This document shows, piece after piece, positions 53,652-64,000 of a stretch of DNA of 64,000 bases. Source of the DNA: Closterium sp. NIES-65. Taxonomy: Eukaryota; Streptophyta; Zygnematophyceae; Desmidiales; Closteriaceae. The stretch is from positions 124,001-188,000 of the forward strand of contig CANXME010002335.1 in NCBI GenBank assembly GCA_948144175.1, read 5' to 3'. The position numbers were made by a program, and so were the translations under genes. The number at the start of each line of letters is the position of its first letter. Within the stretch, counting starts at the first letter, position 1. The notes beneath the pieces were generated by a model. It was not told where the DNA came from, did not search any database, and saw only the letters and a list, made by a program, of their open reading frames with translations.

Positions 53652-54638
53652 TGTCAACGGGAGTTGGGTATTGGCCCCGTCCTCGCTTGGGCGGAGCCGA
53701 CTTCGTGGTCGGGTGTGAGGGGAGCAGCCGGCCTTCAGCAGTGGGTGAGCTGGTCGACGAGGAGGTCGACCTGCACGGGGGACCACTGCACGGGCGCCGA
53801 CTTCAGGGTGGCGCCGACTTCAGGGAGGTCGACTTGGGTGTCGACCTGCGGAGGACGTCAACTTGGTGACGTCAACTTGGGGAAGCCGACTTCGGCAGTC
53901 GGCTAACAGACTGCTGGTCGACCTGTTAAGTGGTCGACTGGACCTGGTGGTTGACGAAGGAGGGGCCGACGTCGACCTCGACTCAGGATGCCGAGCAGTT
54001 GGGCGTCGAGTAGCGGGGCGTCAACTTCGTGACGCCAGCTTCGGGTGGCCGACGTGGGTGGTCGGCCGACGACTGTGCTGGTCGACCAGGTTACCTGGGT
54101 GACGAAGTGCTGCGGAGGAGTGCGACGGTCGCACAGGCAAAGTTGGCGAGCCCGACCTCGGTGATGGTATCCCGAGGTCGTCGTGGCGGATCAGAGGCAG
54201 TCGTCAGCACGAGGTTGACGTGGTGTGTGCGCTGTGCAGGTGACAAGACTCTGCGCACCAATCATCTGCGCACAACTGCGAAGCAGGGTGCACTGCTGTC
54301 CTGCGTGAGCAACGCTGTCACACCGTCAACCTGCGACGTTGGCACGCCGTCGACCTTGCCTTGCTGGAGCGCGGTCGACGAAGTCGTGCTGGAACGCGGT
54401 CGACCAAGCTGCGCTGGCAGTTGGCCGACCTGAATGCTTGCTCTGATGTAGTCTTATGCCAACTTCATTGTACCAATTGTTCTGAACTTTTCCTAGTGAA
54501 ACTCTTGCCAATTTTCCCCGTGAACTAGCAAGTAGTGTGTGCACAAGGAAAACGACTAAGGACTAACGAACGCAGAGATCACACGAGCACACGTGCCTAG
54601 CCCGTAGCCTAGCTCCCGTTGCTGCAGTTATCTCCGCA
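53652..54638 (+). repeat. 3' LTR of element E (987 bp)
   Basis: Pairs with 46409-47397; preceded by the purine run GGCAGGGGAG and followed by TTATC. Confidence 0.94.
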
Positions 54639-55750
54639 TTATCAGACTCGTCGAATGTGACGTCCCGAGAAACGAAGAACTGGTAGGTGACCTGGCCGTA
54701 GAACACCAAGCCAGAGGCATCCAAAGGGAAGCTTAGAAAGACGTAGGCACGAGTGCGCAGAGACAACTTGTTCGCGCCAGGGGCGCGAACGTGAGCCAGA
54801 GAACCCCACACACGGAAGTCAGCTGCTATGCCCAGAGAACCTGTCCAAAAGGAGACCGGCGTCACCCGTGGCCGTGCTTCACTAGGCTAGAGGTTCAGCT
54901 GGTGTGCGGCGTAGCGGACTGCCTGAGGCCAGAAGAACTAAGGGGCATTAGCATGGCACATGGAGGTCCGGGCAACCTCCATGACCAGACCGATGCGTCG
55001 CTCGGCTACCCCGTTCTGCTGCGGCGAGGTTGGATGATCCCCCAACCCTGACGGATGTCTCCAGGCGAGTGGACGAAAACTCACCACCACGGTCTGAGTG
55101 TAGGCAAAGCTGACATAGGCCCTGGGCGCTACCCCACGCTAGTAGCCGCGGCTCGAGGACGGTAGGCATGTCGGCCTTCCATCGCAAGGGGAAAACCGTG
55201 GTGTAGCGGGAGTAGTCGTCCACCACAATCAGGAAGTAGCGCTCCTGACGTGGCCTAAGGACCGGGGAGGGGCCCAGACGTCCAAGTGCGGGGTCTGGAA
55301 GGGAGCCGTGGTGGGGGGGGGAACGAGGAGGAGTGAGGGGCAGCGCGCTGCCGACCCTCGATGCAAGGAGTGCACAGCGGCGCAGGCGAGCGGGGAAGCA
55401 GTGCAAGCGACTCTGGGAGACCTGAGACCAGACGGTAATGTGCCATCCTACTAAGACGCGGGAACGACGGGTGACCTAGACGGTGGTGCTAGAGGACAGA
55501 CGGGTGGGTGAGGGACCGACAGTCACACGACAAATCAGCTACCTGACCTGACCTGACCAAGTGTGGTGGGACCCAGTGTGTAGTGAGTACAGACTAGAGC
55601 CCGGCTCCCTGTGAGAAGTGGCCAGAGGCGCCTGGAGTAGAAACAACACACGCACCAAGACTGGAAACACAGATCTCTACTTGTGCAGCCGGGAACGGTC
55701 CTAGACCAGGTAGGTGAGACTCAACTAGTGGAGCTGTGCGCTGGCAAAGT
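54639..55750 (-). pseudogene. Copia Pol of element F, proximal part (integrase)
   Basis: Minus-strand fragments: integrase core RQERYFLIVVDDYSRYTTVF and LHSDRGGEFSS (55250-55060), a second piece FWTGSLGIAADFRVWGSLAH to RDVTFDES (54865-54640), and upstream HYRLVSGLPESLALLP (55446 on). Multiple stops and frameshifts. The sequence continues at 46408 beyond element E. Confidence 0.83.
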
Positions 55751-57458
55751 CGCGAGGGCCAGTGCGGTGTAATAGCATGAGGACCAAAACGCTCATGGTG
55801 GAGGTCGTCGAGTCGACGGTAGCAGCTGGACGCAGAGTGATCAGGACTCCAGCAGGTAGTGCTAGCACTAGGGCCTGTCAGGGCCCGGTACCCACAGGAG
55901 CCGACGTCTCGCCCAGTGCTAGCTCAGCCACTGCTAGGGGCTCCACACTTTGGAGCCGCAGGTCCCCACTGCCGGGAGTGCTGCGGCTGGCTCTACTGCT
56001 GTAGAACTCGAGTACACGCCATGTGAGTAGCTAGAAACGCGGGTGGTTATGGCAGGTGGGCCTAAACTGCTGCTGGCGGTAGGCTATGCTGCTGCCGGTT
56101 CTGCTGGGGGCAGCCTAAAGTGCTGCTGGTTTTGCTGGGGGCAGCCTACGCTGCTGCTGGTGCGCTTGGGGCATCCTATGCTGTTGTTGGTTCTGTTGGT
56201 GGCAGCCTAAGTTGCTGTTGGTGCGCTAGCGGTAGCCTAAACTGTTGTTGGAGTGCTGGTGATAGCCTAAGCTGCTGCTCGGGTGCTGGAGGCAGCCTAA
56301 GCTGCTGATGGTGCGCCGGCGGTAGCCTAAACTGCTGCTCGAGCGCTGGGGCAGCCTATGTTGCTTCTGATTTTGCTGGGGGCAGCCTAAACTGCTGCTA
56401 CTGGTGCTGCTGGTGGCGGGTTTCAGCTCTTGAGGCAAAGGATTCAGGTCGTGGGGGGCAGCTCTGATTGGTACGGGTGGGGCAGAGGGTGCGGTTCTGT
56501 GCGGTTCTGTGCAGTTGAGTGTGGTTTTGCGCGGTTCTATGCGGTGCTGTGCGGCTCTGCGGGGTGGAGAGTACCGGGTGGGGTGGCTGATTCCGGGTGA
56601 GGTGACTGGAACGGGTGGGGCAGCAGCTCTGGCTGGAACGGGTGGGGCAGCGGGTGCGGTTCTGTGCGGTTCTGTGCAATTCAGTGCGGTTCTACGCGGT
56701 TCTGTGCGGTTCTGCGGGGTGGGGAGTACCGGGTGGGGCGGCTGATTTCGGGTGAGGTGACTGGAACGGGTAGGGCAGCAGCCCTGGCTGGAACGGGTGG
56801 GGCAGCGGGTGCAGTTCTGTGCGGTTCTGTGCAGTTTAGTGCGATTCTGTGCGGTTCTGTTCGTTTCCGTGCGGTTCTGCGCGGTGGAGATTACTGGGTG
56901 GGGCAGATGATTACAGGTGAGGTCACTGGAACGGCGGGTGGGGTTGCAGATATGGCTGGGGTGGCAGGCTACACGTCTGGGGCGGCTGGTACCAGGTGGG
57001 GCGGTTAAAACAGCGGGCTTCAGTTCCTGGGGCGGCCGATTTCTGGTGTGGCGACGGATTTCTGCTCATGGGGCGGCAGATTGCGGGTGAGGCGACGGCT
57101 AACAGATTGGGCAGGGGGTAAGGCAGCGGGTGGGGCCACGTCTAACGGGTGGGGCGGCGGTTACGACGGTGGGGAACTGGTGAGGTGACGGGTCGGTAAC
57201 TAATTGCCGCGGCGGGTGACGGGTGACGGGAAAAAATATCTGGCCGCGATCGACGGGGGGAAAACGAGCGACGGGTGATGGGCGATGGGTGGGGGGGAGA
57301 GAGGGGGGGGTGGGGGGGGGGGTCTACGGGCGACGAGGTCCTAAGGTAAGTGCGCTTTGGGCGGTCTAGGACGGGACGCGACTAGGTGGGCCCATAACTT
57401 AGTCGAGCGATTTTTCATAAGGGGAAAATCTCGCTAGGGTTAACCTAGCTCTATACCA
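55751..57458 (-). repeat. Repeat-rich 5' region of element F, no recognisable Gag
   Basis: At about 56040-56410, units of GGGGGCAGCCTAAACTGCTG (about 28-32 bp, about 10 imperfect copies). At about 56480-56990, three copies of a longer unit (about 165 bp) built from GTGCGGTTCTGTGCGGTTCT and GGTGAGGTGACTGGAACGGG. At 57000-57330, G-rich spacer. I find no Gag motif here, so gag is deleted or too decayed to see. The small plus-strand ORFs are repeat artefacts. Confidence 0.7.
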
Positions 57459-57580
57459 TGTCACAATGTCAATTTGACTAACAAGATATACGCAAAACCT
57501 AACCCTAGTGCAAGTACAAAATAACACAAGGGAGAACACCTAGACTAGAACTATACAAACTATAGAATTATAGTTTGACA
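57459..57580 (-). repeat. 5' LTR of element F (122 bp)
   Basis: Minus strand TGTCAAACTATA...TTGTGACA, followed by PBS TGGTATAGAGC. Contains the plus-strand run AAAACCTAACCCTAG (telo-box-like). Right of it, element G resumes. Confidence 0.78.
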
Positions 57581-60500
57581 CTTGTTGCTAGTGTAGGTAG
57601 TTGTGTAGACACTAGTCCAGGGGCTACTTCGGAGGACGCTATGCTTTCTTTCACTCTGGACTCTGGAGCTTCGCACTGCTTCTTCCGCGACCGCACGACA
57701 CTTACCTCGCATCCTACACCGGTCTCTGTAGGACTGGGTGATCCCACTTCGGGACCAGTCACTGCTTTTACACTAATACGCTTCCGTGCCCAGCTGTTCC
57801 CTCTGGTTCTCTAACCGGCTTCCACGTCTCCTCGTTCTCAAGAAACTTGGTGGGCGTGAGGCTGCTCGCGAGTCAGCACGTGGGGGTGTGGATTGAGCCT
57901 CTGGCAAGACTGCGGTTTGTGTCGACGGAGACACGTACGTGCCTCTCGCCACCTTTACCGCTGAGCCGGGCTCTGGTCTCTACACAGTTCACACTGGCCC
58001 CCGAGGGCAGCAGCAGCAACACCAGCAGCGGTAGCAGCAGCAGCAGCAGCAGCAGTAGCAGCAGCAGCAGCAACAGCAGCAGCAGCCGTAGCAGCAGCAG
58101 CGGCAGCAGCAGCAGCAGTAGCAGCAGCAGCGGCAGCAGCAGCAGCTACTGCCCCCGACCCCTGTCACTGCCCCCGGTCAGGTTCCCGCGTCTCACCAGG
58201 TTGCCGCGTCTCCCCAGGTAGCTGTGTCTGGTCCAGTTGCTGCATCGTTCTCCTGCCGGTCACTTGCCCGCCCCACCGTTTTGTGGCACAATCGGATGGG
58301 GCACCCCTCCATTCCTCGCCTGCGTGCTATGTCTAATCAGTATCTTGTCTTAGGCCTCCCGCGAGTCTTGCCGTCGCTGCCGCCTTCGCTTGCACCACCT
58401 TGCGGTCCCTGCGTCGAGGGTAGGCTACGCGCCACCCCTCACTCCTCCTCCCTTCTTCCAGCCACCGAGCCCTTTGAGACTCTCCACTTGGACACTTGGG
58501 GCCCCGCCCCTCGCCCTGGCCCTGAGCAAGAGAGTTTTTTTTTCTGGTGGTCGTTCACGACCACTCTCGCTACACCACAGTGTTCCCCCTGGCGAAGAAG
58601 TCTGAGGTGACTTCTACGCTGATCCGGTGGTTACTTACCACTGCGGATACTCGTGGTCGTCGTGTCAGCTATCTTCACTCCGACCGTGGAAATGAGTTTC
58701 GCTCCGACATTCTCGCTGGATTCTGTCGTGAGCAGGGCATCCATCAGTCCTGGATGCTCCCAGAGTCCCCACAGCAGAATGGGGTTGCTGAGCGCCGCAT
58801 AGGCTTGGTCATGGAGATTGCACACACCTCCATGATCCACGCCCGTGCGCCCCATTTTCTGTGGCCCTAGGCGGTTCGGTACGCCGCTCACCAGCTGAAC
58901 CTCTGGCCACGTGTCTCTCGGCCAAAGGTTTCACCGACTAGTCTTTGGACCGGGTCCCCTGGTGCTGCGTCGCGTTTTTGTGTCTGGGGCTGCTTGGCGC
59001 TTGTTTGCGACACCTCCACGGATAAGCTCTCCACTTGCGCCCTTCCATGTATCTTCCTTGGTTTCCACGTTGACTCCTCTGACTTCACCTTTTACCACCC
59101 TCCCCTTCACCGGTTCTTTGACTCCCGCAACGTTCGTTTTGACAATTCAGTCCCCTACTACGCCCGGTACCCTTGTCGAGGTCTTTCGGTACCTCCTCCC
59201 CCTCTCTTCCTGACTCCCGCCCCCCCTCCTGCCCCTCCAGCCCCCTGGTCCAGCACCGTCAGGTGTGTCACACGCTACCCCTCCCCCCTCGGTAGCCCCT
59301 CAGGTGCCGTCCCCTTCCCCACAGTCCTCCTAGCATGCAGCAGACCCTGCGGGAGCAGGTTTTCATGGCGAGGACCCTGGAGGTGCTAGCTCTAGAGGTG
59401 CTGGAGTTAGAGCAGAGAGCGTACCTGTGCGAGGTCCAGGTTCTGGGGGTGCTAGAGTTGGAGCTGAGCCCGTGACTGCAGGAGACTCTAGTCTTCGTGG
59501 AGCTGGTGTTAGTGGAGCTGTCCCTGGGGGTGCTACGATTGAGGTGCACCCTCTGCTGGACCTGGAGAGCCTGGGACGGGCCTTGTTACTTCTGGTGGTG
59601 CTGGCTTTGGGGGTGGTGCGGCTGGTTCTTTGGAGAGCGGTCCTGGGGCTACCGCCGCTCCGGACACTATCCCTCCCCCCCACCCCTACCCGACCCGGCA
59701 CCAGGCCCGTGTCTGCCGTGCCCGTGAGGAGTAGCTAGAGTTGGAGCGAGAGGAGAGAGAGTTGGAGCGGCAGCAGCCGGAGCTACAGCGGCTGGAGGAG
59801 CAGCAACAGTAGCAGCAGCAGCAGCAGTAGTAGCAGCAGCAGCAGCAGCCGGAGCAACAACCGGAGTAGGAGCAGCCGCAGCAGCAGGAGCAGCACCAGC
59901 AGCCGTCGCAGCTAAAGGAGCAGCGGTCGCAGCCGCAGCAGCAGCAGCAGCAGCCGCCACCTCCTCCTCCTGTCTCTGGTCTTCGGACCCTCAGTCTCCC
60001 CTCTCCTTCTCCTCCCTCCCCCTCTCCTTCTATCTCTGGTCCTCCGCTTCCTCCTCCTGACCCCTCCCTAGCCGTTTTCCCTCCTTCTCAGCCTCCATTG
60101 TCCCCTCCTCTTCCTCACACTTGGCCCTCGCGTCACTCTCCTCGTGCTCGTCCCTCGTCCTCTGTTCCCTTCTCTGACCTTCATACTGCCCTTTTTTGTT
60201 CTAGTTTGCCTCGTTCGTCTCCTGCTGTACTTCCCTCTCCTCCTAAGTTGGCTCTCACTGCTTCCCTCTCCACTCCTCTCACGGACTACTACCGCACGTA
60301 CCGTCCTATCCTCTCTCGTGTTCTCGCCTCTCTTGTTACCGACCCACGTGCTTCTCTGTCCTCTGTCTCTACTCTTACTGCCACAGTCACTGAGTTTGCC
60401 TCTACTCACCGCCTTGACTACGCCACCCGTCTTGTGGCTGCTCCTCTTACCAGTCCTCTGGCCGTCGGGGGTGAGTTTGCCCTTGGCTGTGACGCCCTAG

Positions 60501-62121
60501 AGGACAGGCAATTCGAGCTAGAGTTCCTGGCAGCCGCTTCCCCTCATCTCTGTGCCATGCTGCTCGCTCCTAAGGGAGACCCCAACGCCCTTAACATACC
60601 GACTCCTCGCACTTACGCTGAGGCAGTGTCAGGGCCTTGGGCCTCTCAGTGGAGAGCTGCCATGGACGCAGAGATGGTCTCCTACACATCCACAGGCACT
60701 TACGTCGACGAGGTTCCCCCCCCTGGGGCAAATGTAGTCGATGGCATGTGGATCTTCAGGGTGAAGCAGCCACCGGGATCTCCTCCGGTCTTCAAGGCGC
60801 GCTATGTGGCTAGAGCTTTGAGTCTGCGCGAGGAAGTTGACTTCTTTCAGACCTTTGCGCCTACCCCAAAGATGACCACTATTTGGGTATTACTGCACGT
60901 AGCAGCAGAGAGGGACTATGAGTTACAATGTTTCGACTTCTCTACTGCTTTCCTTCAGGGTAGCCTACACGAGGAGGCCTGGCTGCATCGTCCCTCTGCC
61001 TTCACTGGCACTTTCCCTCCTGGGACCCAGTGGAGGCTGAGGTGATCAGTCTACGGTCTTTGTCAGGCTCCTCGTGAGTGGCATGACACCCTTCGTTCTA
61101 CCTTGTCTGACCCCGGTTTCCAGCCGTCTTCTGCCAACCCGTCGCTGTTTGTTCGGCGTGGCTTCACACCGTTCTTTGTACTGGTCGACGTCGATGACCT
61201 GGTTTTCGCCGCTACTGACACTACAGAAGAGACACACGTGCACCGACCTTGGTGAGCTGCGCCACTACCTTGGCCTGCAGATCACCAGGGACAGAGCCGC
61301 TCGCACCATTACACTCTTACAGTCACACATGGTGCAGCAGGTCCTTCAGCGGTTTGAGCTTCACAGCGCACACCTCTTGCTGTTGACCACAGACTCACTG
61401 GACCTTTCTCTGATGAGCTGTTTGAGCCTAGTGGTCCTTACGGAGAGCTTGTGGTCTGCCTCATGTACCTGATGACTTGTACTCGCCCGGACCTCGCCTT
61501 CCCTCTCAGCATCCTTGCTCGCTTTGTTGCGCCATGGAGACACCGTCCAGTTCACTAGACAGCTGCTGTGAGGGTGGCAAAGTACCTAGTGACGACATCA
61601 GGCGTGGGGCTGGTTCTTGGAGGGCAGCTGTCTGCTGTACTTACTGGACACTGTAACTCTTCTTCCGCTGACGATGCCAAGACTCACATGCCTACTCAGG
61701 GGTACTGCTTCATTCTGGGCTCTGGAGCTGTTTCGTGGAGGTCCACGCTTTCCTCCTTGGTCTCGACCTCCACTGCTGAGGCCGAGATCTACGCTGGAGC
61801 CATGGCTGCACAGGAGCTGCATTGGTTGACCTTCTTGCTCACCGACCTTTGTGAGAAGCCCAGCTCTGCACCGACCTTGTTCACTGACAACAAGGCGTCG
61901 ATTCTCCTCTGTCAAGAGCCGCGACTGGAGAGCAGAGTGAAGCACATCAACGTCGGGTACTTTCTTCTGCGAGAGTTGCAGAGGCATGGGCAGGCTCGCT
62001 TCGACTTTGTGGAGTCCGAGGCCAACACTGCAGACATCTTCACCAAGGCGCTTCCGCCTTGTGACCACCAGAGGTGTTGTGTGCAGTTAGGTCTTGTCAA
62101 CACAGGTTCTCGCCTTGCGTA
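57581..62121 (+). pseudogene. Copia Gag end and Pol of element G (many stops and frameshifts)
   Basis: Resumes at VASVGSCVD, matching VASVGTCVD near the Gag/protease junction of B. Protease LDSGASHCFFRD (57655), Ser-rich (AGC)n linker (58010-58145), GAG-pre HNRMGHPSIPRL, integrase LHSDRGNEFRS and SPQQNGVAERR (58675-58800), linker (59200-60000), RT from 60640 with VFKARYVARA, RT catalytic site VDVDDLVFA at about 61185 (Tyr of YVDD lost), RNase H 61568-62121 with AEAEIYAGA, ending at a TAG after GSRLA. Interrupting changes include stops at 58867, 61044 and 61558 and several frameshifts. Confidence 0.9.
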
Positions 62122-62204
62122 GTCTCGAGTTCTTAGCTTGCTTTGTTTGTACGTTTTATATATACCTCTGTGAACTCTTGAACTAGCCTTGTGGCTCTTT
62201 TGCT

Positions 62205-62272
62205 TGTGCTCGGAGTGTGTGGTGACGTTGTGATCCACCCTGAGCTTTGTTTCTGTGTGACTGGTCTTGTGA
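62205..62272 (+). promoter_or_regulatory. Conserved 3'UTR segment (element G copy)
   Basis: TGCTCGGAGTGTGTGGTGAC, then the GTTGTGATCCACCCTGAGCT block and GACTGGTCTTGTGA; nearly unchanged although the adjacent coding region is heavily decayed. Confidence 0.6.
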
Positions 62273-62322
62273 TTGTACTCTTTTGGTTTCGCTTGACACC
62301 CCTCACTTAGATCATGGGGGTG

Positions 62323-62431
62323 TGTCAAATGTTGTAGTCTTAGTGATGTGTGTTAAAAGGGGTACAACTGTTAGGGTTAGGTTTATGTACCCCAACCAAC
62401 CTTACTCAAACCAACACTTTCATTCTTGACT
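62323..62431 (+). repeat. 3' LTR of element G (109 bp)
   Basis: Pairs with 42390-42498; preceded by GGGGGTG and followed by the CCTTG target duplication. Confidence 0.9.
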
Positions 62432-62789
62432 CCTTGACCTCAATAGCAGAGTGAAACTAAATGCTTGAGATAATAAAAATATGCAAATATAGCACTATAA
62501 CTAAGAGTACAGGGGAACACCAATCGACCTAGTTAGCCATGTACTCTAAGGGGTACATTCCCTTATTACAGCAAATTCCAACCGTGCTCCAGACCGTTAC
62601 GAAACTGTACGGGCAGAATCCTCGCCACTGATGATGCCTGATGCTGTCTGCCCGACGGTCAAGATGCTTTCGTAGCCGTGCGACCCTTCTCGTAACTTCC
62701 GCCCTTTTGTCTTGAACCTCGCTAGTGCGTGTTTCGCTTGCTGCGGTGAGGCGTGCACAGTAATGTTTCAATAATTACTATTCGTAACA
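62432..62789 (-). repeat. Probable 3' LTR of element H (right portion)
   Basis: On the minus strand the LTR begins TGTTACGAATAG at 62789, directly after the purine run GGAGTGAAGGGGGG that overlaps the H stop codon. Its far end is not recognised; element G may have inserted into this LTR, in which case the rest lies left of 42385. No gene in this stretch. Confidence 0.5.
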
Positions 62790-62796
62790 CCCCCCT

Positions 62797-64000
62797 TCAC
62801 TCCTGGCCGTAACGAGTCTTGACCCACTTGACTACTCCACTGAGTTCGGAGCAATGTTGGTACTGCTGACGTGACAGCTTCTTTGTGAGGAAGTCAACTG
62901 CCATGTCACTTGTCAGGCTGTAGGTTAGGTCAACCTTGCGCTTGTCAACTTCGTATTTGACAAAGAAGTACCGCAGCGCGATGTGTTCGGTGCGGTTGAC
63001 GAATCCTGGCTTGTTTGCGATGCTGATTGCACTTTGGTTGTCGCAGTGCAGGCGGAAGTTCGCCAAGGCTGGAATTTTCGCCTCTTGCAGCAGTTCGTGA
63101 AGATAGAGACCTTCGCCAACAGCTCCTGTTGCTGCGATGAACTCAGCTTCCGCCGATGACAGGGCAACCAGCTCCTGCTTTTGTGAATTCTAGGAGATGG
63201 GGCCGCTGGGCTCGAGGCGGAAAAGGAAACCTATCCTGGACCGTCGATTGTTGGGGTCAGCAGCATGATCACCATCCACATAGCCGATGAGGTTGAAGGA
63301 TGGGGTTGGGATGGTGGAGTAAAAGAGCCCAACATTGGGCGTGGAGATGAAGAATTGAAGTGCTCGCTGAAGATCAGACAGATTTTCAGCCGTTGGTTTG
63401 CGGGAGTACTGGGCCATCTAGCTCGGGATGTAGGAAAGGTCGGGCCTGCAGGTAACAGATGCAAAGAGCAAGAATCCCAACTGCTGCTGGTAGGTGTGAA
63501 GCCTAGCAGGGGACAGGGCTTTGTTGTCAGGATTGTGGTTGGGTCCTGGAGTGTGGTAATGGTTGGAGAGTGGTGCAGGCGGAATCTTGAAGCGCTTGCT
63601 AAGTTCCTCTGCGTACTTGGCTGCTGAGAGATGTATGGCTTCCGACGAGTAGGAGATGTTGAGCCCAAGGAATTGCTTCACGTCGTGGTTGTAGGTAATA
63701 TCGACGCGCCCCGCGAGGTTCTTCTCGAACTGCTCAAGTAACTCATTGCTTGACTCTGTGTAGAGGAGGTCGTCGACGTAGACCGTGAGTAAGATGTATT
63801 CGTCGCGGAAATCGCGGCGATACATCCTTGGGTCGTGAGGCAGCTGCTTAAAACCGATTTCAAGTAGTATGTTGTGCAGGTAGTGCTGCCAGAGCCTCCG
63901 CGCCTGTTTGATCCCGTAAAGGGATTTTTGTAGCTGGCAAACGCGTGAATCCCCTTCGCCGTATGTGTGCGGCTGCTCCACGTAGATCACAGCATCCACT
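62797..64000 (-). pseudogene. Ty1/copia Pol of element H, RT and RNase H, two in-frame stops, partial
   Basis: A single minus-strand frame entering from the right edge. RT with SLYGIKQARRLWQHYLH and LTVYVDDLLYTES (about 63770); FLGLNISY; LLFASVTCRPDLSY. RNase H with IGYVDGDHAADPNNRRS, CDNQSAISIANKPG, RTEHIALRYFF and DFLTKKL. Stops: TAG 63418-63420 before MAQYSRKP and TAG at about 63190 after GPIS, the latter at a usual Trp position (TGG to TAG). The ending TGA (62797-62799) overlaps the PPT. Sequence is distinct from all other copia lineages in the window. Confidence 0.88.

Larger units (their letters stand above)
46409..54638 (+). mobile_element. Ty1/copia element E nested in F, with a solo LTR inside
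   Basis: LTRs 46409-47397 (989 bp) and 53652-54638 (987 bp), TG...CA, few differences. TSD TTATC at 46404-46408 and 54639-54643. The putative PBS after the 5' LTR is TGGTGCGGTGAGCGTGG, unlike the initiator-Met type of the other elements. PPT GGCAGGGGAG before 53652. Gag-Pol was one frame, now disrupted by a frameshift (about 48100), the solo LTR and two stops. The LTRs are unusually rich in GTCGAC and GCCGAC. Confidence 0.94.
43797..57580 (-). mobile_element. Ty1/copia element F, 3' end deleted, with copia E nested
   Basis: Minus-strand 5' LTR at 57459-57580 (TGTCAAACT...TTGTGACA, 122 bp), followed on minus by PBS TGGTATAGAGC. Pol then reads leftward, is interrupted by element E (46409-54638), and stops abruptly at 43797 inside RNase H (RVAKYVASTSGI) against Gag sequence of element G. 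The distal RNase H, 3'UTR and 3' LTR are absent, so a deletion has joined F to G. Confidence 0.82.
42390..62431 (+). mobile_element. Old Ty1/copia element G, split by nested elements F and E
   Basis: 109-bp LTRs at 42390-42498 and 62323-62431 (TGTCAAATGTTGTAG...TTGACA, the last base of the right copy changed to T), with TSD CCTTG at 42385-42389 and 62432-62436. PBS TGGTATCACCTAGG at 42499. PPT ATCATGGGGGTG before 62323. Its coding region is close to that of element B but carries many stops and frameshifts, including a changed RT active site. The insert F/E occupies 43797-57580; the gag C-terminal part of G is missing at the left junction. Confidence 0.9.

Overview
The window looks like a nuclear chromosome segment of a GC-rich, intron-rich streptophyte (green-plant lineage) genome. 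Plant-like cues are a MUS81-type gene with the plant/animal domain order, a plastid-type DnaJ cysteine-rich protein, plant-style LTR retrotransposons primed by initiator-Met tRNA (TGGTATCAGAGC-type PBS), and telo-box motifs in LTRs. A streptophyte alga, perhaps zygnematophycean, is my inference. Nothing suggests a prokaryote or organelle.

Layout. 1-2290 is the 5' end of a Ty1/copia element (Z) on the minus strand. 2513-9859 is copia element A (+), with identical 136-bp LTRs, TSD GTTTT and one in-frame TGA. 10103-17331 is copia element B (-), with identical 110-bp LTRs, TSD AATAT and an uninterrupted 2011-aa Gag-Pol; it is the best candidate for an active element. 17332-30690 is a host island with three genes that I could splice by hand, at least in part: a small SVIP-like protein (18034-18928, -, 80 aa), a 15-exon MUS81 homologue (19928-27707, +, about 585 aa, all intron phases compatible), and a DnaJ-type Cys-rich protein (28007-28888 plus an unresolved upstream exon, -). 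Most of the longer introns here carry their own minisatellite, including about 500 bp of pure GGT repeat, and one MUS81 intron carries a 516-bp MITE-like insertion.

30691-41740 is a decayed chromodomain-bearing Ty3/gypsy element (C, -) that lacks a protease and is split by copia element D (33770-40228, -, TSD TCAAC). 41741-42389 is a short non-coding island with two perfect hairpins and a 348-bp TTAA-bounded inverted-repeat element. 42390-62431 is a nest: old copia G (+, TSD CCTTG) contains copia F (-, 3' end deleted), which contains copia E (+, TSD TTATC), which contains a solo LTR of the D family (TSD AGGAA). 62432-64000 is the 3' end of another copia lineage (H, -).

Elements A, B, F, G and Z form one lineage with unusually short LTRs (109-136 bp), GC-rich tandem arrays between PBS and gag (where the leader is preserved), an atypical CX13CX3HX4C Gag zinc-knuckle (seen in A and B), and a strongly conserved 3'UTR segment before the PPT (seen in A, B and G). 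The most interesting host observation is that the MUS81 homologue has lost the R and K of the ERK nuclease signature although its reading frame is intact.
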